Part shown: positions 11,346 through 23,384 of the stretch, in pieces | How the letters are laid out: each line of letters starts with the position of its first letter | Numbering within the stretch: position 1 is the stretch's first letter | From: Lithospermum erythrorhizon | Taxonomy: Eukaryota; Streptophyta; Magnoliopsida; Boraginales; Boraginaceae | Direction: 5' to 3' | Assembly: GCA_019722365.1 (NCBI GenBank) | Contig: JADFUC010000218.1 | Span: 62,001-126,000 of the forward strand | DNA length: 64,000 bases | Made by a program: the position numbers and the translations under genes | The notes under the pieces: model-generated | What the model saw: only the letters and a program-made list of their open reading frames with translations | Told to the model about the DNA's origin: nothing | Database searches by the model: none

Positions 11346-13146
11346 TGTAGATAGTGAAAATTTACTAAAAAATAATTAAAGTGATTAAGATAGATTAATT
11401 AAATCAGACCACTAAAGAAATGGCACGTAGCTAGGGTTTTCGATCGAACCCTAAGTTAATGTAAACCACGTAAAGACAAAGGTTTCCAAGAAAATATCTC
11501 CAATTAAATAAACATTAAACTTAGGGTTCGAGGTTAAAAATATCTAATTTTAATACATTAAAATCGGCCCTAGGGGCCTCGAATTGAGGTACTGAAAGTT
11601 TTGGGGGGTTCGATATGGGCATTCCAAAAGTTATGGGGTTATGATAAAAGGAAGGCTCCAAAGGTGCAGATTCGATATGAAAATATATTTGACCTAGAAA
11701 AGATCCAAAACCTTCTTTTTCGAACAAAATGAAATGGCCTCTTTCTTAGTCTTGGAGGAAAAGTAATTCTCAAAATTCGGCCAGATTCGAGATATTGCCT
11801 CAAAATTAAACGGTTAAAGACAGGTCCCTAAAATTAAATCAACCAATTAGAAGCGGGCACTCAAAGCCCAAAAGCCTATAAATACCCCCCCTAAATTTCA
11901 AAAATAATACAACAATTCATACCTGAAAACAATTGAAAGAGAAAATAGAGAAAAAGCTTTTGAGATTTCTCCAAAGTTAAATATTTTTTTAAACCACCGG
12001 GCGCGGCTTTCTTTGCATTTGGAAAATCTTTCAGAACATTAAAAATAGAGGCGCATAAAGGTAGAATTACTGCACAAACGTAGTAATTCTTCAAGTTAAA
12101 AGCAAAATCTATGAGAAACTAACATCGATTTAAGAGAACACAGCTTCAAATATTCAGGAATAAGCTAAATAGCCACTGATTAATTCATAAATCTTACTTA
12201 AACACTTGAAAAATCTTAGGTTTGATTTATCAAGTTCCAAAAATAGGAATACCTTGAACATTCGGCCCTTAATTTGGATTCAAGCGAGGAAACACTACAA
12301 CTGCTAAAGCCCTGTCTGATGTCAGTATCATCAACAAGGTTGGGGCGAGGGCCACGCTTCATCTTGTCATCGCTACAACAAGAAGAGTACGCTAAGGCCG
12401 TAGTAGTGCAGCTAGAGCGTACATTCAGCCGTAGCTTAAAATCAAATCTAAGTGAGGCTAAAGCTCACTAAGTTCCACCACTTCTCATTCTCTGACAACA
12501 TGACTGGTAAAGTCGATGTCGTACAAGAAAGAAGCATACATTACTTCAATAAGCTTTGCTTCTTTATCGGCTCCCACATAACTTACAAGCTCGGAGTTCT
12601 ATGCAAATCAAATCCCGTGAAGCCTTGAGAGTACCGTACTCGAGGTACAAAAGTCACAGTAGTAGCTTATACAACTACCGGTCTGGTGGGCATATTCCAA
12701 ATCCGCCCCACACAAAGTGAAGTCCCACCGTGCAGCAAGTAAGAATCCGTCCGATTGACATATACGGAGATCGAGTCAATCGATATGCGGGGAATACTGT
12801 GCTAAAGAACTCCAGAAACCGGACCACATCAGTCGGACGGTCTCGAGTTCATCATGACTAGGACACATATCCGGGCTCATAGAGCTTCCTAAACATCAAA
12901 TCCAACTCAAATCCAAGTTCAATTAGAGGCTCAAGTCGAGCCGAGCTCGTACGAGCTCTCGAGCTCGAGTCGAGTCAAGCCCAGGCAGGACATCTCGTAA
13001 ATCGTCGGCCAAGCGTAGGATTATATGGTTTTGAACCCGATCGATCCTCTTCGATATGATAAAACGCACGGCACACTAAGAATTTTTTTCCCTACGGATA
13101 GTTTTATTTTTGTACCCCCTAAGATAAAAAAAATCTTTGTATTAGA
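11346..13146 (+). repeat. 5' LTR of the 12-kb element
   Basis: Starts TGTAGATAGTGAAAATTTA after the target repeat TGGAA. Its end was placed by alignment with the 3' LTRs, which finish in CATTACA: here the sequence reads TGTATTAGA, one base off in the last dinucleotide. It is 1801 bp against 1620 for its partner. The two LTRs differ by many small indels, so the insertion is not very recent or one LTR carries consensus errors. Confidence 0.75.
11877..11883 (+). promoter_or_regulatory. TATA box of the LTR promoter
   Basis: TATAAAT within GCCTATAAATACCCCC, with CCAAT at 11843-11847 upstream. The same block is kept in the 3' LTR (22266-22273) and copy B (39135-39142), and in the related solo LTR (CCTATATAAACCCC near 26597). 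Conservation across LTRs supports it as the core promoter for the element's RNA. Confidence 0.65.
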
Positions 13147-13407
13147 AACGTGGCCTTAGATGTTTAAGAGCTATCTCAACTCCTCTATGTATCAAAAGAG
13201 ATACTACATGGAAGCGGGTCACAACAAAGGCAGTCTAGTAAATATACGGACCCCAATCGGGGATGTCCACCGGCGACACTGGAATATACAGCTAACATAT
13301 TGTTAGGAGCTGTAGAAGCAGAACAAGTCACAACCAGAGAAGCAGCCAGGCCCTGATGGCCAGCTGAGGAACCTTCTCAGAATATAGCTTAGGAGTTCGA
13401 CGGACAA

Positions 13408-14789
13408 GTGTCGGCGAACTTAAGCAATTGTGGTTCTACACCCAGTACACCTCCTAGGGATCTGCAATCAGAGTCTGGCTCATTCACCAGCTCTACAAAT
13501 TACCTAGCACCAACAATGATGACTGGTATTACCACCCTGGAAGAACAGATGGCTACCCTAACAGGGATGGTAGAAAATATGTTGCAAAAGATGCAACATC
13601 AAGATGAATCTATTGCTTAAATATCAATAAAGGATAGTTGATCAAGAGCATAGAGCAAGAGCAACCGAAGCTGCTCTAAAACAAACAAAGGCACCCTTAA
13701 CCTCTAAGATGAGAGATGGGATGCCCCATCCACCCCAACATAATACCTCGGGTTCATCCCGAGGACCAACGAGGAACACAGTAGAAACTCCTATCGTTTC
13801 GATAGATGGAATGATTCTAGCAGCACAGCTGAAGGAGTATATAATGGGGGCAATAAAAGGTCATGAAGATCGGGAGTCACTTTCATACACCTATATAAAA
13901 CCCTACACTTCCCATACAAACCAGTTCAAAATGTCAAAGGGCTATCAGCCACCCAAGTTCCAACAACTCGATGGAACTGGGAACCCCAAACAACACGTAG
14001 CCCACTTTGTTGAGACATGCAACAATCCTGGGACTAAAAGAGATGAAATGGTCAAACAGTTCTTTCGCTCCCTCAAAACGAATGCATTCGACTGGTACAC
14101 TAACTTGGAGCCAGCCTCCATAAATAGTTGGGCTCAACTGGAGAGCAAATTTCTCAATCGCTTTTTCCGTACAAAGAGGACACATCTTGATGGAGCTAAC
14201 TACTACCAAACAAGGAAAAGAAGAGCCAGTTACAGATTTCGTCAACCGATGGAGAAATCTGAACTTAAAATGTAAAGATAGGCTCTCAGAGTCATCAGCC
14301 ATCAGCATGTGTATACAAGGCAGGCATTGGGACCTGCAATACATTATGCAGAGAATACTTCCCAAAACCTTCGAGCAACTGGCAACAAGAGCTCACGATA
14401 TGGAGCTCAATATTACTACGAATACTGGGTACGTACCCTCTACTCCAGTAGCCTCATACTCGAAGGCCAAATACGAGTCGCGGAAGCTAAAGGAAGCTTC
14501 TAAGCTCGAAAAGAAAGAAGCACATGCTGTGACTTCTAAAACGATCAAGTTTTCCTTTAAAACTAAGAAGGTGGAGGGCGGGCTTGACCTCAGAAAGAAG
14601 GAGCGTCTCATACTTAGAGAGATTGAAGAGAATGACTATCCCATCCTTAAGTCTGACGTTCCTTCCATGTTTAATGAGCTCTTGAAAGCAAATCTCAAAG
14701 AATTCCCACATTCAAAGAGACCCGAAGAGGAAAATCGAAGCACGGAGCCAATCTTTTGCAATATCATAGGATATTGGGGCATCCCATAG
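13408..14789 (+). pseudogene. Gag polyprotein of Ty3/gypsy type, frameshifted
   Basis: The N-terminal piece (13408-13617) has a heptad-like stretch TLEEQMATLTGMVENMLQKM, likely a short coiled coil. The core (13709-14275) contains KGYQPPKFQQLDGTGNPKQH, then HVAHFVETCNN, FRSLKTNAFDWYTNLEP and WAQLESKFLNRFF, the Retrotrans_gag (PF03732) signature. A small deletion near 14188 moves the frame, and the domain continues as MMELTTTKQG...EEPVTDFVNRWRNL, then MCIQG, FEQLATRAHDMEL and a basic tail (to 14789). A stop at 13618 separates the N-terminal piece from the core. Gag forms the particle that packages element RNA. No CCHC knuckle was seen. The family call is secure; this copy is broken. Confidence 0.85.
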
Positions 14790-14913
14790 AAAAATGCTTC
14801 ATATTTAAAGAGCGAGTTATGGATCTCGCCAGAAAGAGGCAATAACCCTGGAAGAGGACAAGGTCTGTTCCAACAATATAACCCTTACCATTATCCAGCC
14901 CACTGAGGTCAAA

Positions 14914-15492
14914 GTGCCTGATGGCTTTTGGGAGAGTAAGCTCATCCCTGGGAAAGCATGGGCTGACTACTCGGACGATGAAGACTACAAAGCATGTCAT
15001 GTATTTGTTGAAGTTGACGAAGACTCAACTACAACAGAGGCATTAGGGGTGACGCTACCCGCTTCAAGTAGTATCCAGACTTTTGCCATCACATTCACTG
15101 ATAGAGACCTGCCACAAGAAGATGGTACTCACAACAAACCACTCTATGTGTCAGGCTACTTAAACAAAAGTCGGATAAGAAGAATGTTGGTAGATGGAGG
15201 ATCGGCTGTAAATATCCTACCACTCTAGACATTAAAGATGCTAGGCATCTGCACTAAAGACTTACAATATACCCGCATTATCATTCAAGGTTTTAACAAA
15301 GGCGGGGAGCGAACGCTCGGAAAAGTAATTCTACAGTTGGTGGTAGGGGAATTAGAAACCACTTCTTGGATCCATGTGATAGATGCCAAGGTCACATATA
15401 ACATCCTGCTAGGAAGACCTTGGATCCACAACAGCAATGTTGTCCCCTCAACACTTCACCAGTGCTTAAAGTACTATAAAGATGGAATGTAG
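14914..15492 (+). pseudogene. Retropepsin-type aspartic protease, one nonsense codon
   Basis: One frame runs through 14914-15492 apart from a TAG at 15226-15228. Upstream of it is VDGGSAVNILPL, the catalytic D-[ST]-G-type motif, here with DGG in place of DSG or DTG. After the stop come KMLGICTKDL, the IIQGFNKGGERTLGKV segment and YNILLGRPWIH, the conserved C-terminal half (family: YNALLGRPWIH). The enzyme would cleave the polyprotein during particle maturation. The DGG variant is fairly common among plant retroelement proteases of this type, so it need not be a defect; the TAG is. Confidence 0.85.
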
Positions 15493-15524
15493 AAAACCAT
15501 CAAGGCGGATGAAAATCCTTCGCA

Positions 15525-16232
15525 GTGGAAGAATCTCACTTTGCTGATGCCAAGTACTACAAGAAAAAGGGCATATCCCAGCAAGAGGAAGGGCCAAAGG
15601 CACCCCAGGTACCTCCAGTACCTCAAGTATCTACCTCAGCTTTACAAGAACTAGAGGAAGAGCTAGTTCAAGCATTCAAAGGCTTGACTCTACCTCTCAC
15701 TCAACCCGAAAAGGTGGCGACGTCACCCCTTAAAGGTTTTGTGACACCTAAGGAAGGACCCAAAACAGAGCATGGTACCATGAGTCCAAAGGCTTATGAC
15801 CTCCTCCTAAAGGCTAACTAGGATCCTATTAAGGAGAAAATGGGACAAATACCTCCCGAGGTCACAAGCAGCAAAATACATGGGTTAAATGACACTCAAA
15901 AGATGTTAAGGCAAAAAAGGTGATTTGTCAAGAACTTAACCTCAGGGTTGGGATACACCTCAAAATAACCACTGCGTGTCCTAATCTAGAGGGTGACTAA
16001 CCACCACATAGCAGAGGTTAGTGAAAAGGCCCGTCCAGACCAAATACGTGAGGAATGTCGGTTAGTATTCCTCAGGTTGGGGGCAATCTCAACCCTCAAG
16101 AAGAAAATCAATAGGAAGTTAGTCTTCCTAAGATTGTGGGCCAAAGGGCACGACCCAATTCAAAGAAAATCCGTCTTTGATAGACTTGGAAAGTCGACCT
16201 CTGGAAACATGGAAGAACTACCAAAAGAATAA
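15525..16232 (+). pseudogene. Linker region after the protease, broken
   Basis: Frames at 15525-15818 and 15993-16229 hold ALQELEEELVQAFKGLTLPL, MSPKAYDLLLKAN and, near the end, SVFDRLGK. These wordings are known from plant Ty3/gypsy polyproteins, where they lie between protease and RT. Stops and frameshifts interrupt the region at 15819, 15921 and 16230. In complete relatives RT follows soon after SVFDRLG; here it does not. Confidence 0.65.
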
Positions 16233-16288
16233 GAGGTTTCTACCTCATGTTTAACATAGAGGAGCAAGAAGAAGATACACTAGGCAGG

Positions 16289-17040
16289 GGTACCTTCCCA
16301 GCCCAAGAGGTGTATGAAAACCTTCATCCTTGGAAGACAATGAAGGAAAGGTTCATGGCCAACCTCCCATGCATATCAGTAAGAAAAGATGCATAAATGG
16401 GAGAAGTGGTACGTGAATTCAAAGATGCCCACCCTGAAAAAAGTATTCTTTAGAGGAGGTAGAGGAACTAGAAGTTCAAATCCTATGGGAATACTCAGGT
16501 GATGGCCAGCCGAACGGCATTCTGGACAAGTTCCTCAAGCAGCATCGAAATGACCTGGTATATAGATACATTCACGAGCAGACGTTGTGGAATGATTGCC
16601 CACCTCACAAAGACGTGCTTGGGTGTGAAGATCAACAGCACCCCGAGGGGTTAAGACCTCAAGAACCAGACGAAGGAATAGCAGATAGGGCTACCTTCCT
16701 AGCTCAACAGGCACGTAAAGGCCCTCATCCATGCGAACTGATGAAGACTAAATTCATGTCTACCTTCCCATGCTTTTCAGTAAGGAGGGACAACAAGACG
16801 GGGCACTTGATATATAAGACTGGGATACAAGTCTCATACGTAACTATTTCTTAGAAGAAATAGAGGAGCTAGAAATCCAACGGTATGTCTAAAGACAAAC
16901 CATATGGGAACATTCAATATGGGACCGACCAAGTGACATTCTAGCTGAATTCCTCAAAAGACATGAGGACGACCCCGTATATAAATACGTCCACGTGCAG
17001 ACATTATGCAATGAATGTCCTCCTCGAAGACAAATGGCCT
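16289..17040 (+). repeat. Two diverged direct copies of a protein-coding module, about 400 bp each
   Basis: The first copy runs about 16289-16620 and the second about 16697-17040. Shared landmarks are ACCTTCC at the start, a TTCCCATGC or CTCCCATGC segment, GAGGAGCTAGAA or GAGGAACTAGAA, and a CAGACGTTGTGGAATG or CAGACATTATGCAATG segment near the end. Translated, both read like EE-EELE-Q, then a DILAEFLK- or GILDKFLK-like stretch, then YKYVHVQTL or YRYIHEQTL. I do not recognise this module as part of RT or integrase. Confidence 0.7.
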
Positions 17041-17190
17041 AAATATGTAGGTCAACAACACCCTATCTTCATGCAAGCAGTTGATGGGTTTGAGACTCCA
17101 AGCTCGACAAGAGACTATTACAACATGGGTGAGACGCACATATGGTCAAAACCCGAGGTTCAAATATTTCTAAGTAAACTCAAGGACCCT

Positions 17191-17330
17191 CCTGAGCAAG
17201 AGGATAAACTGCCCAATGCTCTTGAGCACGAGGATAAACTGACCAATGCTCCTGAGCATGAGGATAAACTGCCCACACCTCCTGAGCATGAGGATAAACT
17301 GCCTAACCCTCCTTGATATGAGCATAAAGT
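17191..17330 (+). repeat. 36-bp minisatellite at the end of the coding-like region
   Basis: Four to five copies of a 36-bp unit CCTGAGCATGAGGATAAACT plus 16 more bases. In the open frame it encodes repeats of EHEDKLPNAP type. The same array, scrambled, is present in copy B at about 33790-33940. Confidence 0.85.
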
Positions 17331-20300
17331 GTCAACACCACCTGAAATACGTTTGGCTTGATCCCCAAGGGATAACCCTTAGGATACGTAGGTATCTTAA
17401 TACGTATGAAGCACAACCATAACCTAAAACAACATCCATGTTATCCCACAAAAGTTTGAGCTAAACGATAGCCGAACAAGCAGGCGGATGCCTCAACCGG
17501 TCCAACACTGATATGGCGCAAGTCTACATCAACAAGTAACCCTCAGTACTATGAGGTCAGGGCTCGTAAGGTGAAGTTGCAATCAAGAGAAAAGGTGATG
17601 CTGCTAAAGCTCCTAGATGGAAACTTCGGACTAGGTTCAAGAATACGATGCTAAAAATCTTGAAAATGGGGACGCAAGTGATGATGAAGATAGGGACAAA
17701 AGCGAATTCGCTTCAATCCTTACTACATCAGACACTCTGTCAGACTAAGTAGATGAATGAAGTGTCTATGGACTAGGTGAAAGAGTGGAATCTGGCACCG
17801 TACGAGATGCGAATAAGACTAAGAGAGGAAGAAAAGCTCCACATTTCTAAAACTCAGAGGACCAAGGTCCCAGTAGTTTGAGGGTATTCAATACATGTGA
17901 TACATAAGAAGATTCCCTATAGAGTTATTCAAGTTCAAGAAGAAAAACATACATATATATTCACTATGTCCAACACACCTCTAAAGTCGGACATAGTTAT
18001 TTTGATTACTAAGCTGCTAAGGCTAGTCAGGAACATATCAGCTAGTCCGAAACGCCCCTAAAGCGGGATAAGGGCAGTCTGACCACAAGCCTCTAAGGTC
18101 GGTCGAGACACATCCGCAGCATTTAACGAGCTTTGAAGAGCCACAGAGATGTACAACCTACTAAATTAATGAATCAGGCTAATCATCTCAAGATTAAGTT
18201 GTTGAAGTCCTTGAGCAAGAATGATCAGTCCAGCCTTGATATCGCACAGGCCTACACCAATAAGTAACCTTCAGAGTTAAGCTGTTAAAGCTTCTGAGGT
18301 GGAGCTGCAATCTCTAGATTGCAACTCCGAACTAGATACAAGGAAACGCCACTAAAACTCTTGGATCTGGGGACTAAGGTCAGGTTGGAAATCATGATAC
18401 TTGAGATAAATGCAAATAAATATGGGAAGCATGAGACATAAAGGTAAGATAAAACTAAAAACTAAGAATGCTAATAGCCTCTAGGGGCACACCGAATATA
18501 TACTCAAGTTCATGACATTATGCCAAGGTATAACACTTGAAGGATAGAGGTACCTCACTTATCTATCCATGCAATTCATGTTATGAATATTGAGGATCGA
18601 AAATGAAGTCTCCTATACCACCAAGCAAGATACCCAAGTCTCTCCATACATCTAGCCACATGCTTGGGGACTAAGTATCAAGTGTAAAATGGGGAACGAT
18701 ACCCTGCTCAAATATGATGCCTTCGCCCTTGTTGGTAAGAGCATAAACTGTCTAGCAGTTCATGAGTAAGAGCATAAAACACCCAACAAACTCTCAGATA
18801 TAAATCTAAACTATCCATCAAAATGAACTACGTTTGACTTGATCCTCGAGGAACGATCCTCGAGGTACGTAGGCAGCTTGGAACGCTCCAGGCCCAGTCA
18901 TAACTTATAAAAAAAAACTCTTTGTCCCCTAGAAGCCATCATGTGAGGCTAATCAAGAGGAAGCAAAGGCCAAAGAGCCATAAGCATCAAATCCCAAATT
19001 CAAAAGCAAAAGCAAATCAAATCAAGGCATAAGAGAAGTATGAGATGCATACCATGCCTCAAGAAGGAATGAGCACCGACTCAAGGATCATGTCATCCAA
19101 AAGGGGCGCCCATCCCCTCCTTCAACAAGCAAACATCAACATTAAAGTAGAGTAAAAGAGTAGAAGATGGACGTCCATCTCTAACTCATACATTACTCAC
19201 ACCATCAAATCAAAAGCAAGAAAAGGCATAGAGTCAAAGCCAACTCCAAGGCAGAGGGTTGGAAAAACAAGAAGGGGACGTCCCCTTACTTGCCAACATC
19301 CCGCAAACCAAGGAATGTGCTAAGACAGGGACTAAAAATATAAATAGAGTGATTCCATGAGCAAGTGGTCAATAGAGAGCAAGAGGACGTCCTCTCACTC
19401 ACTAAATATCATCAGTACTCAAGGTCATTCAAACCAATGCATGCCTAAGTGTAATATATATATATGTATTAGCTAATCTATCCCAACTACGACTCAAGGC
19501 AAACCCAAGCATAATGATGGTAGTAGAAGAACTATGTTCACTAACTACCTCACTAGCTGAGTCTACAAAAGCAGGAGAAAAACAAAACAAGCAATCAAGC
19601 CCCCCATCAAGGCTCGATCAAAAGCATAAGGAAAGGGATGCATCAAAGTCCTAAAGGTCCATGCTATATGCTCGAGCTATATTATCCCTAGCAGATACAC
19701 AGGTCAAAGAAAAACATACTCGCGCATAGCACACATGTGCTCGTGAGGTTGGACGACCAACCTCAATTGTCGAAAATTCAAAAATATTTACAAGAAACTA
19801 AACTCACGGACAAGTCCGTGACTTAAGCTTTCATCCCAATTGGACACCGGAATAAGGAGAAATGAAATCATGAAATTACTACAAAAAGCTGAAATTGCAA
19901 ATTTAAGTCACGACTTAAGCAAACATAGCACCGAGCTATAAACAAGTTATGAGTCCTTCCACATATAAAAAGAACCGTCTCTTCGTTAGCTTTCTAACGA
20001 TATAAGACGGTCCCAAAAAGAACTTGTAACGAAGAAGTTACAATCAATTTTCTAAGTAGTTGGAAATTTTGATGAACCAAAATCATGCAATCCAAAAAAA
20101 TAGTTATACTAGTGAAACTTCAGCGAATGTTCAAGGCATCTAAACAAGTATGAATAAGAATATACAAGTATATAAAAGCATGGCCAAATCCTAAATAAAA
20201 ATTCAATCTTGATGTTTGGAGACTATTATGTTACATGTATGATTGAAACTTACAAAGTTTTAATTTTTATACTTAAAACATATAGTATAAGTCAAAGGAC

Positions 20301-20995
20301 TACCAAATAGTCATCAAAGGATATGCTAAAGTCTATGAAAAGCACAAAATAGATGTATAAGTCGAAAAGTACCTTTATCCAAAGTTTCAAAGTATCTTTA
20401 AAAAGATACAAACTTTATCCATCTACCTGACTTGAAAAAACTTGTAAATCATAAAGAAAAAGACATTATTGTTGTTATATGATAACATAATGTAGCAAAA
20501 GAGCAAGAAAAGAAAAAAAAAATAAGGGTAAAAGTCCTATTTACCTCGGGAAGTAGCCCTGAGGTGTGGTTGATGATGAAATTGATCTTTGAGTCTCATG
20601 GAGCCCGCCCATATAAGACCTCATTAGCGATGGGTCAATTACTAATAGCCCACAATCCTTGTCTTATTGGATAAGTACGTTCTTAAATTTCAAAACAAAA
20701 CAAAATGAACTTGTCTATCACAGGCCTTGGTCAAAAATCCCATACATATGGGTCTGGATGATGATAAATTTTTAAGCAGAAAAAAAAATTATATGCAAGA
20801 TATTTCGGTTGAATAAAATGAGCCCAAAATTTGTTCGAAAATCATTAAAATGGGATTTAAACCCTAAAAAGTAGATAATTAGTTATCTTGATATCCCTGA
20901 CTTATAATATAAATTCGCCAGTTTATAAATATTGGTTCCATTAAATCCACATGGGTTCGGATCAATATAAATTAGAGTACTACACCTCTAAAATA
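17331..20995. other. Non-coding internal region of the 12-kb element
   Basis: No frame over 60 codons and no retroviral motif on either strand. A phrase of the form GTTTG(G/A)CTTGATCC...ACGTAGG occurs twice, at about 17352-17395 and 18830-18870. The order and wording match copy B (34.0-37.7 kb) closely, so the stretch predates the duplication. It could be structural RNA, a spacer kept for packaging length, or decayed coding DNA; the sequence does not decide. Confidence 0.6.
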
Positions 20996-20997
20996 AT

Positions 20998-21340
20998 TCA
21001 AATTCTCTAATAAGTTGAGAATTACATGGGTCTTAACATGTAATATATGATGTTAACTTCAAACTCGAACGAATCAAATTCTCTAATAAATTAAGAATTA
21101 AATGGGTTTTAACATGTAATACATCATGTTAATATTAAACCCAAATAATTTAATTCTCTTAATAAATGGAGAACTAAATGGGTCTTAACATGTAATAAAT
21201 CATGTTAATATTAAATCCAAAATTATTCAAATCTCTAATAATTGGAGAATTGAACGGGTCTTAACATGTAATACATGATGTTAACATTAAACCTGAATAA
21301 TTTAATTCTCTAATAAATTGAAAATTAAATGGGATTAACT
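20998..21340. repeat. Tandem array, five units of about 65-80 bp, each with two inverted repeats (copy A)
   Basis: Each unit has AATTCTC, a 9-base A/T-rich loop, then GAGAATT, followed by TTAACATG, an 8-base loop, then CATGTTAA. Five units can be followed to the position where the array fades near 21340. Several stems are perfect and a few carry one mismatch (for example GATGTTAA in the first unit). It lies about 430 bp before the 3' LTR. Confidence 0.85.
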
Positions 21341-21764
21341 GATTAATCACATGATTCAAGTCTTCATTAAGTCAAGTCTCAGACCGAAGGCTTAATTAAG
21401 GATCGTGACATACGAAATATGTCACAATAAATCCTGAAATGAGTCAACATTTCTATAAGTCAGAAGTTGACCAGGGGCCGTGATCAAAGGTATCACATTA
21501 AGTCCCTATAAATAGGTTTTCATCCTTCAAAGCCATAAAAATGGCATGGATAACCTAGGACCACAGTTAGCCTTAAATGCTAGTCTGACAAAGTCCGAAA
21601 ATGGGTAAACCACTAGCTCTGGACCCCTGTATGGAGTCATAAAGGGAGCAGCACATGTTGGAAGAAAAATCCTTTAAATACCAACATGTACAACATTCAT
21701 GTTAGACATTGTCTAGAGTCGAACTTAGGCGCCTACTACGTGCGTAACCGGTTTGAGGGCAATC

Positions 21765-23384
21765 TAGACAATGAAAATTGAATAATAAATAATTAAAGTG
21801 AGTGTACAAATTAATTAAATCGAGGCCACTAAAGAAGAAGTGCCATGTGGCGGGGTTCTACGATCGACCCTAAATTAATGTAAAAGTTCGAGAAAATAGC
21901 TACGAGATTAAATGAATATTAAATTTAAGGTTAGAGGCTAAAATATCTAATTTAATACATTTAATCAGCCCTAGGGCCTCAAATTGAGGTTCCAAAAGTT
22001 TTGGGGTTCGAAATAGACATTCCAAAAGTTATGGGGTTCAAAATAAAGGCTCCAAAAAGTTTGGGGTCAATATGAAAATATATTTGACCTAGAAAAAGAC
22101 CCGGAACCTTCTTTTTCATACAAAATAGATGCATCTTTTTAATTCTTGGAGGAAAAGTAATTCTCAAAAAAATCCGATGGATTCGAGATCTTGCATAAAG
22201 GTGACGGTTAAGATCGGGATCCACCTGAAATTAAATCAACCCGATCAGAAAGCGGTATTCAAGCCTATAAATAACCCCTGATTTCAAAAATAATATAACA
22301 ATTCATAGTTGAGAAAATCTTTAAAATCTTTGCATCCAAATACGATAATTCTTCAAGTTAGAAAGCCAAATCTATGGCTGACATGAATTTCTCAAGAAGC
22401 GGCTTCTAATATTCAGGAATAAACTAAATAGCTAAATAGCCCTAATTGTTCATAAATCTTGCATGAACACGAAAAATCTCAGGGTTGATTCATCAGAAGT
22501 TCGAGATATAGGAATACTGCTTGAATATTCGGTCCTTATGAGATTTGGATTCGGGCAAAAACACTTGTTGCTAAAGGTCACATGCAGTGATCGGTATCAT
22601 CAACAACGTTGGGACAAGCCACGCTTCATGCCCGTGATCACTACAGCAACAAGTTGCTAAGGCGTTGTAATTGCAAGCTAGAAAGCGTATATTACTTTAT
22701 AAGCAAATCAAATCTAAGTGAGGCAAAAATCTCACTAATTCCACCACTTATCATTCTCTGACTGACAACACGGCTGCTAAAGAGGCGATATAATACAAGA
22801 AAAATACGTTACTTCAACAACTTGCTATCACTCCACCACGGCTTACAAGCTGGTTCTATCTCCGTCAAAATCCACGTCAAAAGTGATACCATGAGTACAA
22901 CCCACCAAAAGGTAGTAGCTTATACGACTCTGAAGTCCATAGCCATATCCCAAATCCACACAAAATTTGAGTGCTAGCATTTACAATAGACTTGTAGTAA
23001 GTCCATTCCGATGACATAGACCGAAGATCAAGTCAAGACCCAAAGATCAAGTCCATACAACCAATACGAGGAATACAGCACTAAGGCTCCCGGCTCGGTT
23101 CATATCTAAGTCCGGACCGGTCTCAAGTCCATCAAGACTTGCGCACATATCCGGCTCATGCAAGCTATCAAATCCAACTCAAATCAAGCTCAGTCTAGAT
23201 CCAAATCCAAGGCGAGCTTATGCGAAACTCTATCAAAGCTCAATTCAAGTCAAGCAGGCTAGACATCTCTGGAAATAAATCGACCAAATGTTTGAGGGAT
23301 CCATAGTTGAAGAATTTTTTCCCTCTGATTGAATTTTATTTTGTACCCCTAAGATAAATAATAAAAAATCTTATTTACATTACA
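21765..23384 (+). repeat. 3' LTR of the 12-kb element
   Basis: It follows a purine-biased GAGGGCAATC stretch (GAGGGGGCAATC in copy B), likely the polypurine tract. The first two bases (TG) seem to be missing here: the start reads TAGACAATGAAAA, against TGTAGATAATGAAAA in copy B. It ends in ATTACA. Length 1620 bp, 181 bp shorter than the 5' LTR. Confidence 0.8.

Larger units (their letters stand above)
11346..23384 (+). mobile_element. 12-kb LTR retrotransposon with gag and protease but no RT or integrase
   Basis: Two LTRs (11346-13146 and 21765-23384) enclose an 8.6-kb internal region. TGGAA (11341-11345) stands before the 5' LTR and TGTAA (23385-23389) after the 3' LTR. The duplicate of the 3' edge in copy B still has TGGAA (40244-40248), so the original 5-bp target duplication is well supported. 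Coding remnants in order are gag (13408-14789), aspartic protease (14914-15492) and a linker ending in SVFDRLGK (to 16232). These are followed by a repeated module and about 4.4 kb of non-coding DNA. No RT, RNase H or integrase motif was found between 16.2 and 21.7 kb on either strand. Gag and protease are of Ty3/gypsy type. It looks like a non-autonomous gag-protease element depending on a partner for RT and IN. Confidence 0.8.

Noticed and set aside
13262..13290. Possible primer site of the 12-kb element (CCGGCGACACTGG)
   Set aside because: It resembles the TGGCGACTC-CTGG phrase of some plant gypsy elements but lies about 120 bp after the LTR end, too far for a normal primer site.
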